A stretch of DNA of 64,000 nucleotides from Blastomonas fulva (GCF_003431825.1 NZ_CP020083.1:2394501-2458500), one strand, 5' to 3'; positions 7,689 to 16,719 are shown, numbered from the stretch's first letter. The notes: a model not told the origin generated them from the letters alone. Translations and numbers: made by a program.

Positions 7689-7855
7689 AACGGCTTGCGG
7701 GCGAATCCCGGTTTGGGACAGGCTGGGGCGTCAAAGCAGAGGGGTTAACCCTCTTTTGCCGGGACAGCCTTGCGCCAAGCCGGGCATGGCTAACAGAATG
7801 CTAAGAGCCTTGTCCTAAAGCGACGGGCTTCTGTTTGATGATGAGGACTTCTGCC

Positions 7856-8611
7856 ATGGCACACCGTTCCTTCGCGATGTCGCGCAATCTGCTGGCTTTG
7901 GGCGCCGCAACCCTGGTGCTGGCCGCCTGCCAGAATGCCGACGACACCGCCGCGCAGAACGAGGATGCAGCTTTGCTCGCCGATGCCGCCGATCCTGCGA
8001 TGAAGGGTGCGCTCGAGGACCAGATCCTCGTCGATCCCGATCTGGTCGACAAATCCAACCGCAACGCCGTGCTCGCCGAGGGCAGCGATGGCTCGGTGCC
8101 GTCGGCCGGCATTCCCAAGGGCCAGCTTGCCGCGGTCGAGAAGGCCGCCGCCGCCGCGATCGGCCCGCGCGGCCTGATGAAGGCGCCGGAGCCCAAGAAG
8201 GTCGCGGACGAAGAGTGCAAGGATTGCAACCAGGGCAGCACGCTGGGCGCCAAGGCCGCGCAGCAGAGCGGCGCATGCACCGGCAAACTCGATTACGCGA
8301 TGACCTGGGCCAACCGCATGCCGTCCGACTTCGCGATCTATCCGCGCGCCAATGTGAAAGAGGCCGCCGGCATCGACAAGGGCCAGTGCAACATCCGCGT
8401 GGTCAACTTCACCACGCCCGCCGCGCTCAAGAACGTGGTCGATTTCTATTACACCAAGGCACGGCGCGGCGGCTATTCGGCCGAGTACCAGCTGCGCGGC
8501 GCCGACCATGTGCTGGGCGGCACCAAGGGCGAGGCGGCCTATGTGCTGTTCCTCAAGCCGATGGCCAATGGCGGCACCGAAGTGGATATCGTCGCGAATG
8601 GCGGCCGGTGA
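7856..8611 (+). CDS. Hypothetical lipoprotein
   Basis: 251 residues. The N-terminus MAHRSFAMSRNLLALGAATLVLAACQNADD is a lipoprotein signal peptide with lipobox LAAC. A low-complexity, Ala/Asp-rich linker follows, with a CKDC motif (residues about 121-124). A C-terminal globular domain (CTGKLDYAMTWANRMPSDF through GGTEVDIVANGGR) begins with another Cys and may be disulfide bonded. I do not recognise the family. GAGGA eight bases before the ATG at 7856 decides the start over the ATGs at 7835-7841. A dispersed repeat follows the stop. Confidence 0.75.
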   Translation: MAHRSFAMSRNLLALGAATLVLAACQNADDTAAQNEDAALLADAADPAMKGALEDQILVDPDLVDKSNRNAVLAEGSDGSVPSAGIPKGQLAAVEKAAAAAIGPRGLMKAPEPKKVADEECKDCNQGSTLGAKAAQQSGACTGKLDYAMTWANRMPSDFAIYPRANVKEAAGIDKGQCNIRVVNFTTPAALKNVVDFYYTKARRGGYSAEYQLRGADHVLGGTKGEAAYVLFLKPMANGGTEVDIVANGGR

Positions 8612-8639
8612 TTTCAAACGTCAGGAATAGCATTTAAGT

Positions 8640-8719
8640 CGTCATTCCCGCGAACGCGGGAATCCCGCTTCTGACTGATCGTTGGCAAAAGCGGGACCCC
8701 CGCGTGCGCGGGGGTGACG
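8640..8719. repeat. Dispersed intergenic palindromic repeat, copy 2
   Basis: An 80-bp copy and one of the two best conserved. The left hairpin is ATTCCCGCG/CGCGGGAAT, the middle stem CCCGCTT/AAGCGGG, and the right hairpin ACCCCCGC/GCGGGGGT, closed by CGTC/GACG. It lies between the lipoprotein stop and the end of the convergent mscS gene. Confidence 0.93.
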
Positions 8720-8735
8720 CTAGAGCAGAGTTGTT

Positions 8736-10055
8736 TCAACCGGCCTCGCCAGGATGCGGAACGGCGGTTGGCGTCCCACCCATTCCCGGCATTTCCTTGA
8801 TATACAGATCCCGCTGCGGGAACGGGATCTCGATGGCGTGTTCCTGGAACAGGTTCCACACCCGCATCAGCACGTCGCCGCGGATGTTGCCCATGCCGCC
8901 TTCGGGGTCGGAAATCCACGCGCGGATTTCCCAGTTGACCGAATTGTCGCCAAAATCGGTCATCCAGATGCGGGGCACGGGGTCCTTGAGCACGCGCGGC
9001 GATTCATCGACCGCGCGGTAGAGCAGTTCCTGCACCAGCTGCATGTCGCTGGTATAGGCGACCCCCACCGGGATGCGCATGCGCACGTTGCGGTCCGAAT
9101 AGGACCAGTTCTCGACCGCAGTGGTCATCAGGTCCTCGTTCGGGATAAGGTGCTCCTTGCCGTCGCGGGTGATCACCGAGACCGCGCGCACGCCGATCTT
9201 GTTCACCCAGCCGAAGCTGTCGCCCACCGCGATGACATCGCCCGGCTTGATCGACCGGTCGAGCAGCAGGATGATGCCTGCAAACAGGTTGCCGATGGTC
9301 TTTTGCAGCCCGAAACCGATCGCGAGGCCGAACGCCCCGGAGAAGAAGCTGAGCGCGGTCAGATCGATCCCCAGCGCATCGATGCCGATGAAGAAGGCGA
9401 TGACGATTACCACGACGCCCGCGATCTTTTGCCCGAGCAGCTTCTGCGTCGGGTCGAGCCCGTCGCTGCTGCCGATGATGTGCCCGGCGATGCGGTTGAC
9501 GACGCGGGCGGCGGTGTACAGCACCAGCACCGTGACCGCGATCGTGACTACCCAAAGCAGCGAGAACCGCTTCTGCCCGAGGTTGAAGCCCACCCGGTCC
9601 ATCGCGATGGTGATCGGATCGAGGCCGCCGAACATGCTGGCGAGGATCGAGACCAAGGTCGCCAGCCCCAGGAACGTGCCCAACCAGTCGGGCATTCGCA
9701 CACCGCGCACGAGGTCGTTGACGAACAGCGCCAGCGAGATCGCCAGCGTGAGCCCGAAGACGACCGAGGCGATCAGGCTCCAGTCGTTGAGGTTGAGCGC
9801 CATGCCGATCAGCATCGCGGTGGTGAAGCGGCGCACCATGTCGCGGATGCGGCGCCGTGCGAGCGGGCTTTCATAGCCTGCGCGCCGTTCCCATATTGCG
9901 GCGAGCCGCAGATAGACGAGGCGGCTGAGCCCCCAGCCGACGATCAGCGCGGTGGTCGCGATCAGCGCGGCTAGCACGCCTTCGACATATTGCAGGTCAT
10001 CGGGGCGGCGGATCCATCCCCAACGCAGAAAAGCTGTCGTGATCGCCTCGTTCAT
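8736..10055 (-). CDS. MscS-family mechanosensitive ion channel
   Basis: 439 residues with about five N-terminal hydrophobic segments, then the conserved MscS pore and beta domain: GLAIGFGLQKTIGNLFAGIILLLDRSIKPGDVI, followed by VRAVSVITRDGKEHLIPNEDLMTTAVENWSYSD. The C-terminal alpha/beta region ends with a Gly/Pro-rich tail. These channels open on membrane tension to release solutes on osmotic downshift. Larger than E. coli MscS (286) because of extra N-terminal helices. The ATG overlaps the stop of the upstream metC-like gene by four bases, so the two are co-translated despite unrelated roles. Confidence 0.92.
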   Translation of the reverse strand: MNEAITTAFLRWGWIRRPDDLQYVEGVLAALIATTALIVGWGLSRLVYLRLAAIWERRAGYESPLARRRIRDMVRRFTTAMLIGMALNLNDWSLIASVVFGLTLAISLALFVNDLVRGVRMPDWLGTFLGLATLVSILASMFGGLDPITIAMDRVGFNLGQKRFSLLWVVTIAVTVLVLYTAARVVNRIAGHIIGSSDGLDPTQKLLGQKIAGVVVIVIAFFIGIDALGIDLTALSFFSGAFGLAIGFGLQKTIGNLFAGIILLLDRSIKPGDVIAVGDSFGWVNKIGVRAVSVITRDGKEHLIPNEDLMTTAVENWSYSDRNVRMRIPVGVAYTSDMQLVQELLYRAVDESPRVLKDPVPRIWMTDFGDNSVNWEIRAWISDPEGGMGNIRGDVLMRVWNLFQEHAIEIPFPQRDLYIKEMPGMGGTPTAVPHPGEAG

Positions 10056-11281
10056 GCCGTCATGGTAAACGCTACCAGCCCCTTGGCAAGGTCGGCGATC
10101 AGGTCGTCGGGGTCTTCCAGACCGATGTGCAGGCGCACGACCAGTGCGTTGGGCTCGCCTGCGGGCGGCCAGGATGTCGCGCTGCGGCAGCGCGCCGGAT
10201 CGACCGGGATCGCCAGGCTTTCGAACCCGCCCCAGCTATAGCCGATGCCGAACAATGTCAGCGTGTCGATCAGCGCTGCACGCGCCGCATCGCTGCCGCC
10301 ATTCAGCACGAACGAGAACAGCCCTGACGAGCCGGTAAAATCGCGTTGCCATACTTCGTGGCCGGGGCAGGAGGGGAGTGCGGGGTGAAGCACGCGCGCG
10401 ACCTGGGGCTGCGCGTCCAGCCAGCGCGCGATCTTGAGCGCCGAAGCCTGATGCTGGCGCAGCCGCACGTCGAGCGTCCGCAATCCGCGCAGCGCCAGCC
10501 ACGCATCGTCGGGCGAGACGACCGTGCCCAGCGCCTGCGCAGTCTGGCGCAGCCGGGGATAGAACCGCTCGGTGGTGGTGACCGATCCCAGCATCACGTC
10601 CGAATGGCCGACGATGTACTTGGTGCAGGCCAGAATGCTCATGTCTGCGCCCAGCGCCAGCGCGGGCATGAAATGCCCGGTCGCCCAGGTGTTGTCGATC
10701 AGCAGCGCGATATCGGGGTTGGCCGTGCGCGCCGCTGAGCAGATCGCGGGGACATCCTGCACCTCGAAGGTCAGGCTGCCCGGGCTTTCCATCAGGATCG
10801 CGCGGGTCCGCTCGCAGATCAGCGCTGAAACCCCCGCACCGATGGTGGGGTCGTAATAGCGGGTTTCGATCCCGAAGCGCCTGAGAAATCCGTCGGCAAA
10901 ATTGCGCGACGGATCATAGGCGCTGTCGGTCATCAGCAGCACGTCGCCGGGCGACAGCACGCTGAGCAGCGCGCCGGTGATCGCCGCAACGCCCGAAGGG
11001 TAGAGCATCGTGCCATGCCCGCCGGGCTCGAGCGCGGTCAGCGCTTCGGCCAGCGCCCATTGGGTGGGAGAGCCGCGGCGGCCGTAGAAAAAGCGGCCGT
11101 CTTCGTTGGTCTTGGGGCCGGACTTGAGCGCGGCGGTATCGGGATAGAGATGCGTGCTGGCGCGCCACACCGGCGGACTGACGACCGCGCCCGGCTGGTC
11201 CGCCGTGCCCGTCCACTCCGCGCGCCGACCGCCGGTAACGAGGCGCGTGGCGGGCGATTGCGGGTCGGTGGGCTTGGGCAT
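10052..11281 (-). CDS. metC: Cystathionine beta-lyase (PLP, Cys/Met metabolism family)
   Basis: 409 residues of the Cys/Met metabolism PLP-dependent family. Substrate-binding region GRFFYGRRGSPTQWALAEAL and PLP-lysine motif SILACTKYIVGHSDVMLG (K221) are present, with LIDNTWATGHFMPALALGAD upstream. The family member is most like proteobacterial MetC, which cleaves cystathionine to homocysteine, pyruvate and ammonia; gamma-lyase activity is the alternative. It overlaps mscS by four bases. The next minus-strand gene upstream is the sulfurtransferase sseA, giving a small sulfur-metabolism neighbourhood. Confidence 0.88.
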   Translation of the reverse strand: MPKPTDPQSPATRLVTGGRRAEWTGTADQPGAVVSPPVWRASTHLYPDTAALKSGPKTNEDGRFFYGRRGSPTQWALAEALTALEPGGHGTMLYPSGVAAITGALLSVLSPGDVLLMTDSAYDPSRNFADGFLRRFGIETRYYDPTIGAGVSALICERTRAILMESPGSLTFEVQDVPAICSAARTANPDIALLIDNTWATGHFMPALALGADMSILACTKYIVGHSDVMLGSVTTTERFYPRLRQTAQALGTVVSPDDAWLALRGLRTLDVRLRQHQASALKIARWLDAQPQVARVLHPALPSCPGHEVWQRDFTGSSGLFSFVLNGGSDAARAALIDTLTLFGIGYSWGGFESLAIPVDPARCRSATSWPPAGEPNALVVRLHIGLEDPDDLIADLAKGLVAFTMTA

Positions 11282-11292
11282 GTGCTACCTCC

Positions 11293-11440
11293 GCCCTCTC
11301 CCCTTGCGGGAGAGGGCAACGAGACTTGGTCCGCCTGGGCGGGCCTAATCGCAGTGGAAGAGGGGGCGGGCCCTCTCCAACGTCGCCCAGGCAGCAATTT
11401 GCCAAGGCGTTGGTATCCTCTCCCGTAAAGGGAGAGGATA
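11293..11440. repeat. Cluster of CTCTCCC/GGGAGAG hairpins between metC and sseA
   Basis: Two perfect short inverted repeats lie here: GCCCTCTCCC/GGGAGAGGGC (11293-11302 and 11308-11317, 5-base loop) and TATCCTCTCCC/GGGAGAGGATA (11414-11424 and 11430-11440, 5-base loop). An imperfect CCTCTCC-containing stretch lies between them. The second hairpin is nine bases past the sseA stop and may end its transcript. T-runs are lacking. Similar hairpins occur at 7023 and 20113. Confidence 0.7.
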
Positions 11441-11448
11441 AATCCGTG

Positions 11449-12285
11449 TCACCCCAGCGCCTTGGGGGTATCGTTATCGGCACCCCATTCGCTCCAGCTG
11501 CCGTCGTACAGCGCAACATCGGTCTTGCCGAGCAGGTGCGCGCCGAAGGCGACCACGCTGGCGGTCATGCCCGAGCCGCAGGTGGTGACCACCGGCTTGT
11601 CGAGATCGACACCGGCAGCCTCGAACGCAGCCTTGAGGTCGTCGCCCGTCTTCCAGGTGCCATTGGGGTTGAACAGGGAGCTGTGCGGCAAATTGACCGC
11701 ACCGGGAATGTGGCCTGCGGCGATCCCGGGGCGCGGATCGGGCTCGGCACCGGTGAAGCGGGCGGCAGGGCGCGCATCGACGACCTGTTCGCCTTTGCTG
11801 TGCAGGTTGCCCAGCATGTCGGCCTTGGTGCGGACGTTCTTCTTGTCTTCCCACACGGTGAAGTGGCGGTGACGCAGCGTTTCCTTGCCGGTCTTGATCG
11901 GGCGGCTTTCGGCCTTCCACTTGGCGATGCCGCCATCGAGGATCGCGACCGCGTGCGCGCCGAACATGGTGAGCATGAACCAGGCGCGGGCAGAGGACTT
12001 CAGCGGACTGTCGTCATAGAGCACGATGCGGCTGCCATCGCCCAGGCCGAGCGACTGCATGCGGCTGGCGAATTTCTCGGCAGGTGGCAGGGTGTTGTCG
12101 ATGGGCGAGTTGCTGTCGACCAGCTCCTCGAGGTCCATGAACACCGCGCCCGGAATGTGACCGGCTTCATATTCGGCAAGCGCGCTGCGACCGGTGTCGG
12201 GCAGGAACTTGGACGCATCGACGATGCGAAGATCAGAGGCGCCCATTTCGTTGGCGAGCCATTCGGTTGAAACCAGCGAATCCAT
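11449..12285 (-). CDS. sseA: 3-mercaptopyruvate sulfurtransferase (double rhodanese)
   Basis: 278 residues with two rhodanese domains. The first (residues about 5-130, RIVDASKFLPDTGRSALAEYEAGHIPGAVFMD) lacks the catalytic cysteine. The second (about 160-275) has the active-site loop CGSGMTAS with C236. The CG(S/T)G(M)T pattern is that of 3-mercaptopyruvate sulfurtransferases rather than thiosulfate rhodaneses. It moves sulfur from mercaptopyruvate to thiol or cyanide acceptors. It is divergent from surE across a region with paired hairpins (12321-12385). Confidence 0.93.
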   Translation of the reverse strand: MDSLVSTEWLANEMGASDLRIVDASKFLPDTGRSALAEYEAGHIPGAVFMDLEELVDSNSPIDNTLPPAEKFASRMQSLGLGDGSRIVLYDDSPLKSSARAWFMLTMFGAHAVAILDGGIAKWKAESRPIKTGKETLRHRHFTVWEDKKNVRTKADMLGNLHSKGEQVVDARPAARFTGAEPDPRPGIAAGHIPGAVNLPHSSLFNPNGTWKTGDDLKAAFEAAGVDLDKPVVTTCGSGMTASVVAFGAHLLGKTDVALYDGSWSEWGADNDTPKALG

Positions 12286-12320
12286 GTTTGTGTCTCCCTC
12301 TGCGAGTCTGCGCCCTTATT

Positions 12321-12385
12321 GGCTTTTTCCCGCCTTTTTAGACGGGAAACCCGGCTGGTTGCTCAGCCGGGATGCCGTGTTTTTG
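12321..12385. other. Paired hairpins in the sseA-surE divergent region, candidate structured RNA
   Basis: Two adjacent perfect stems, TTTCCCG/CGGGAAA (12326-12332, 12343-12349) and CCCGGCTG/CAGCCGGG (12350-12357, 12364-12371), are enclosed by GGC/GCC (12321-12323, 12374-12376) and followed on the plus strand by GTGTTTTTG. It could be a small RNA ending in T5, or the 5' leader of sseA on the minus strand. No known riboswitch matches that I can recognise. Confidence 0.45.
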
Positions 12386-12552
12386 TTGCGCTGCACCATC
12401 AACATTATCGTGTCGGGCAGGGCGCGTCGAGTCGCAACGGGAACGAGGCGCCAGTTTTTTTGCATATGTTGCAATCATGTGCATCGATGGTGGCGGTGCC
12501 GCGCGCAGGGCGATAGGGGTGGCATCGCATTCATCAGGAGCCAGGTGCCACC

Positions 12553-13335
12553 ATGCGTATTTTGTTGACCAACGATGATGGCGTGAACGCGCCGGGGCTT
12601 GAGGTGCTGATCCGGATCGCCGCAGCGCTATCCGACGATGTCTGGATCGTGGCGCCGGCAGAGGAGCAATCGGGGGCGGGCCATTCGCTCACGCTGACCC
12701 GTCCGCTGCGCGTGCACACTCATGGCCCGAAGCACTTTTCGGTCACCGGCACGCCGACCGATGCGGTGATGATGGCGGTCGCCCGGCTGATGCAGGACAC
12801 CCCGCCCGATCTCATTCTGTCCGGGGTCAACCGCGGCGCCAATCTGGGCGAGGACGTGACCTATTCGGGGACCGTCTCTGCCGCGATGGAAGGCGCGCTG
12901 GCAGGCATCCCGTCGATCGCGCTCAGCCAGGTCTATGCCCGCGAAGGCGCCGGGCTCGACGTCTCGTTCGACGCTGCCGCCGCCTGGGGCGAGAAGGTGT
13001 TGCGTCCGATCATTGCCCAGCCGATGCCTGCGCGCACGCTGATCAACATCAACTTCCCCGCGATCCCGGCCGATCAGGTGCGCGGCGTGCGCGTGGTCGC
13101 CCAGGGTTTTCGTGATTACGGACGGCTCAAGATCGTCACCAACACTGATCCGCGCGGGTTCGAATATCACTGGTTCGCGCTGGGTGCGGTCGAGCAGACC
13201 CCCGCGCACAGCACCGATCTCGAGGCGGTGCGCGACGGCTATGTCGCGGTGACGCCGCTGCACCTGGACCTGACGCATTATGAATCCATGGGCGCGCTGG
13301 GTTCGGCTCTGTCCGCAACATTTGATAAGAATTGA
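12553..13335 (+). CDS. surE: 5'/3'-nucleotidase SurE
   Basis: 260 residues, the usual SurE length. The start MRILLTNDDGVNAPG carries the metal-binding DD pair, and SGVNRGANLGEDVTYSGTVSAAMEG is the conserved core with the metal-binding Asn. SurE is a metal-dependent phosphatase acting on nucleoside monophosphates and short polyphosphate, linked to stationary-phase survival. The ATG follows CAGGAG. In many proteobacteria the order is surE-pcm-nlpD; here the LysM/M23 gene follows 69 bases later and pcm is missing. Confidence 0.96.
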   Translation: MRILLTNDDGVNAPGLEVLIRIAAALSDDVWIVAPAEEQSGAGHSLTLTRPLRVHTHGPKHFSVTGTPTDAVMMAVARLMQDTPPDLILSGVNRGANLGEDVTYSGTVSAAMEGALAGIPSIALSQVYAREGAGLDVSFDAAAAWGEKVLRPIIAQPMPARTLININFPAIPADQVRGVRVVAQGFRDYGRLKIVTNTDPRGFEYHWFALGAVEQTPAHSTDLEAVRDGYVAVTPLHLDLTHYESMGALGSALSATFDKN

Positions 13336-13404
13336 AGTCGCAACCGGCGGTTTGCGCCGCGTAAGCAGTGGTAAAGCGTAAAGTTCATGCTAGAAGTTGA
13401 CGTC

Positions 13405-14520
13405 ATGGCGAGGGGTGAAACGCGCAGTCTTGTCAGGTCCGCAGCGGCCTGGTCCGCAGCTCTGGGCGCAATCGCGCTTTCCGGCTGCATCCCCGGCGGG
13501 GTCAGCCAACAGGGCATGCAGCCCGAGATCACCGAGGCCGGGACCCAGGCGAGGCCGCCGTCCGAGCCAGAGGTCGTCGGCAGCGACGCCCCGGTGTGGA
13601 CAAGCCGCAGCGTCAGCCCCAGCGCATCGGATGTCATCGGCACGGTCTATGTTGTGCAGCCGGGAGATACGCTGCGCGGCATCGGCAACCGCACCGGCGC
13701 GGGATCGGAAGCGATCGCCGCCGCTAACGACCTCAGCGCGCCTTATATGCTGCGTCCCGGGCAGCAACTGAACATCCCCGGTGGACGCTATCATGCGGTC
13801 GCGCAGGGCGAGACCGGGATCGCCATCGCGCACGCTTATGGTGTCGCGTGGAGCGATATCGTCGCGCTCAATGGCCTCACCGAACCGTATATCCTGCGCA
13901 TCGGCCAGCGGCTCAAGCTGCCCGCAGGTGCCACCGCGATCGCGGCTGCGCCCGCCGGCTTCGGCCCGAGCGCCGCGGCCTCCTCGAAGCCGAGCCGGAT
14001 CGGAGCGCTGGTGGTGAACATCGACGACGTGGTCACCGGCAGCCAGCCCGCGATTGCCGAAGGAACGCCTGTGCCTGCAGCGAAGGCAGCGCGCGCGCCT
14101 GTCTCTGCCGCGGTCCCGGTCTCGGTGCCAAAAGCCTTTGCGGGCAAGTTCAACTGGCCGATCACCGGCCCGCTGCTCACCCGCTACGGCCCGGTCGGCA
14201 AGGGTCAGATCAGCAACGGCATTGACATCACCACCACGCGCGGCGCTCCATTCCGTGCAGCCGCCGATGGTGTGGTCAGCTATGCCGGAAGCGAGGTCGC
14301 GATCTATGGCGGACTGATCCTGATCAGCCATGGCGATGGCTGGGTCAGCGCCTATGGCCATGCCGAGCGGATCGATGTCACGCGCGGACAGGCGGTCAAG
14401 GCCGGGCAGGTGCTGGGCGCTGCGGGGCAGAGCGGCTTTGCCGACACTCCCAAGCTGCATTTCGAGCTGCGCAAGGACCGCAAGCCTGTCGATCCGCTGC
14501 TGTACCTGCCCAGGAGCTGA
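13405..14520 (+). CDS. NlpD-like lipoprotein, two LysM domains plus degenerate M23 (LytM) domain
   Basis: 371 residues. A lipoprotein signal (AALGAIALSGC) is followed by two LysM repeats (YVVQPGDTLRGIGNRTG and YHAVAQGETGIAIAHAYG, residues about 80-170), a linker, and a C-terminal LytM/M23 domain (about 250-370). Zinc ligands are lost: the HxxxD site reads SNGID and the HxH site reads KLH, so it is probably not a peptidase. Degenerate NlpD proteins activate cell-wall amidases during division, which fits. ATG at 13405 is chosen for the signal peptide; ATG 13387 is possible. Downstream of surE as in other proteobacteria. Confidence 0.88.
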   Translation: MARGETRSLVRSAAAWSAALGAIALSGCIPGGVSQQGMQPEITEAGTQARPPSEPEVVGSDAPVWTSRSVSPSASDVIGTVYVVQPGDTLRGIGNRTGAGSEAIAAANDLSAPYMLRPGQQLNIPGGRYHAVAQGETGIAIAHAYGVAWSDIVALNGLTEPYILRIGQRLKLPAGATAIAAAPAGFGPSAAASSKPSRIGALVVNIDDVVTGSQPAIAEGTPVPAAKAARAPVSAAVPVSVPKAFAGKFNWPITGPLLTRYGPVGKGQISNGIDITTTRGAPFRAAADGVVSYAGSEVAIYGGLILISHGDGWVSAYGHAERIDVTRGQAVKAGQVLGAAGQSGFADTPKLHFELRKDRKPVDPLLYLPRS

Positions 14521-14528
14521 TTGCAGGC

Positions 14529-15578
14529 ATGGCCGACAGCGACATCAAGCCAAGGGCGCTGCTGAAACGCGCCGCGCGTCTGCCGGTGCTGGCGGATGTC
14601 GCCCTGCGGCTGGGCTTCGCGTTCTTCCTGATCGGGCTGGTCATCCTCATCCATTGGCTCGACCGCGCGGGGCTCAAGGACAATTACGACAACGAGATCA
14701 GCTTTCTCGATGTCGTCTATTTCACGATGATCTCGGTCACCACCACCGGCTTTGGCGATATCGCGCCGGTTTCCGACCGCTCGCGCCTGATCGAATCGGT
14801 GATCGTCACGCCGGTGCGGATCGCGGTGATTTTCATCTTCGTGGGCACCGCCTATAGTTTCGTCCTCAAGCGCACATGGGAAAAATGGCAGATGAGCAGG
14901 ATCCAGCAGCGCCTGACCGGGCATATCGTCGTGCTGGGCTTCGGCACCAGCAACACCGAGGCCGTGCGCGAACTGATCTCGCGCGGCACCGAGCCCGGTT
15001 GCATCGTGGTGATCGACCAGCATGAGCCATCGCTCGCCCGGGCCGAAGCCATGGGGTGCAACGTGCTCAATGCCGATGCGACGCGCGACGAAACCTTGCG
15101 GGATGTCCACATCGACCGGGCCTGCTCGGCGATCGTCTCGGCCGGGCGTGACGATACCTCGATCCTGATCGTGCTGACGATCCGCCATCTGGCCCCCGAC
15201 GTGCCGATCAGCGTGGTGGTGCGCGCGGCCGACAACGAGCTGCTGGCACGGCAGGCGGGGGCCAACACCGTGATCAACCCGGTGAGCTTCGCCGGATTGC
15301 TGCTCGCGGGCTCGTGCCAGGGCCCGCATATCAGCAGCTACCTGGCGGACCTTGCCTCGTCGAGCGGACGGGTGGTGCTGATCGAGCGGATGGTGCGCCC
15401 CGAGGAGGTCGGCCTGCCGCTCAAGGACATCAAGGATGGCGTGGGCGTGCGCATCTATCGCGATGGCAAGCCCTACGGCTTCTGGGACGATGAAAGCGCC
15501 AGCCTGTCCGCCGGAGACCTGGTGGTCGTGATCACCCAGGGCGATGGCCGCCCGCCGGTGACGATGGCGAACGATTGA
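14529..15578 (+). CDS. Potassium channel with TrkA-N/TrkA-C regulatory domains
   Basis: 349 residues. One transmembrane helix (LRLGFAFFLIGLVILIHWL), a pore loop with filter TTTGFGD and a second helix make a two-TM ion channel. A RCK/TrkA-N Rossmann domain follows (GHIVVLGFGTSNTEAVREL, then VVIDQHEP), and a TrkA-C domain ends the protein. The layout is MthK-like. The filter has F in place of the Tyr of GYG, so selectivity is probably for K+ but not certain. It starts eight bases after the NlpD-like stop, suggesting co-transcription. Confidence 0.9.
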   Translation: MADSDIKPRALLKRAARLPVLADVALRLGFAFFLIGLVILIHWLDRAGLKDNYDNEISFLDVVYFTMISVTTTGFGDIAPVSDRSRLIESVIVTPVRIAVIFIFVGTAYSFVLKRTWEKWQMSRIQQRLTGHIVVLGFGTSNTEAVRELISRGTEPGCIVVIDQHEPSLARAEAMGCNVLNADATRDETLRDVHIDRACSAIVSAGRDDTSILIVLTIRHLAPDVPISVVVRAADNELLARQAGANTVINPVSFAGLLLAGSCQGPHISSYLADLASSSGRVVLIERMVRPEEVGLPLKDIKDGVGVRIYRDGKPYGFWDDESASLSAGDLVVVITQGDGRPPVTMAND

Positions 15579-15660
15579 GGGGCCGAATTCGGTGCTGAAT
15601 TTCTGCCTTACCGCTTGCTGGCGGGGAGAGGAGTAGCGCGGCGCGCCTGCGTTCCGGGTG

Positions 15661-16632
15661 TCAGTCGCCGCCGCAGCCTCCGCCGCAGCCGCTGCACCCG
15701 CTGTCACCGCCCGAGTCGCTCCCGCTGTCGCTGTCTGCGCCGCCGTCCCAGTCGCCATCCGCGCCGCTGCCGCCGAAATCGCCTCCGCCAGCCATGAACG
15801 CCGCGCCGCCTGCTGCGGCTGCGCCAGGGCCCGCGCCTCCGCCCGACCAGCTGTCGAAGATCGCGCCCGATCCGTCCGAGCTGTCAGTCGACCCGCGCCG
15901 GGCATTGCGTGTGCGCAAGGCATCCTGTTGCGGCGCGCCACGTCGTGCGCGCAACCGGCGGATGATGCTGGCCATGACGGCGATCCCGATGAAAATCAGC
16001 AAAACCAGCCCGAAAAAGCCGAGATCGGAGCGTTGAACGCCGTTGAAGAACGACTGGAATACTGGCGATCCTTGCACGACGGCGGTGTCTGCTGCCAGCG
16101 CGGTGCAGGCCGCAAGCAGCGCCGCGCCTCCTGCCAGCGCCGCAACCGAGACCGATCGCCGCGGCAGCACGAAGTTTCGTGACCGGTCGACCCATTGATA
16201 CCGCGTCCCGAAGCGCAGCTCGGCAGCCGGCCAGATCTCTGCCGGGGGCTCGGCACCGAAGGTGTCGCGATAGCGTGCCAGGGTCTGGGCATAATGGCTG
16301 CGATACTTGCGCCCCTCGGCGCCCCCGCCTGCGGTGGGGCCATGGTGCAGCGGGCGCCCGATGATCCGAGCGCACAGCTCGCCCCAGTAATGGCGGGTAT
16401 AGGCCAGATGCAGGTGCCAGGCCTGATCGACCTGGTCCGACGGGGTGACCGGCGATGTGCCTGTCGCGGCGAGATACAGGAAGCGCTTGTACTCCTCGAC
16501 CACCGCGGCGGCATGCCGGCGCGACCAGCCGTTTTCCCGCGCGAGCCTTTTGGTAAAGGTCAGCGAGGCACCCGCAGGCTCGATGCGCATTGCATCCAGC
16601 GCCCGCCAGATCGAATCGTCGATGGTGCCCAT
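15661..16632 (-). CDS. Glycine-rich-domain / TIGR04222-type membrane protein
   Basis: 323 residues from ATG 16632 (MGTIDDSIWRALDAMRIEPAG). The N-terminal part holds the motif DQAWHLHLAYTRHYWGELC, known from DUF1399/glycine-rich-domain proteins. Two hydrophobic segments follow (SVAALAGGAALLAACTAL and LGFFGLVLLIFIGIAVMAS). The tail is extreme low complexity in Gly, Ser, Asp and Cys, ending GCSGCGGGCGGD. This build matches the TIGR04222 group of membrane proteins of unknown function. An upstream in-frame extension to 16719 is rejected because it overlaps the upstream terminator region. Confidence 0.75.
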   Translation of the reverse strand: MGTIDDSIWRALDAMRIEPAGASLTFTKRLARENGWSRRHAAAVVEEYKRFLYLAATGTSPVTPSDQVDQAWHLHLAYTRHYWGELCARIIGRPLHHGPTAGGGAEGRKYRSHYAQTLARYRDTFGAEPPAEIWPAAELRFGTRYQWVDRSRNFVLPRRSVSVAALAGGAALLAACTALAADTAVVQGSPVFQSFFNGVQRSDLGFFGLVLLIFIGIAVMASIIRRLRARRGAPQQDALRTRNARRGSTDSSDGSGAIFDSWSGGGAGPGAAAAGGAAFMAGGGDFGGSGADGDWDGGADSDSGSDSGGDSGCSGCGGGCGGD

Positions 16633-16719
16633 AACCGCCCTCCCGCTGTCGTGGAAGAAGCAGGCTATACCGGAAGCGGGCGACCGGCAATCCAGGATGT
16701 AAAATGGAGCGGAACGCAA

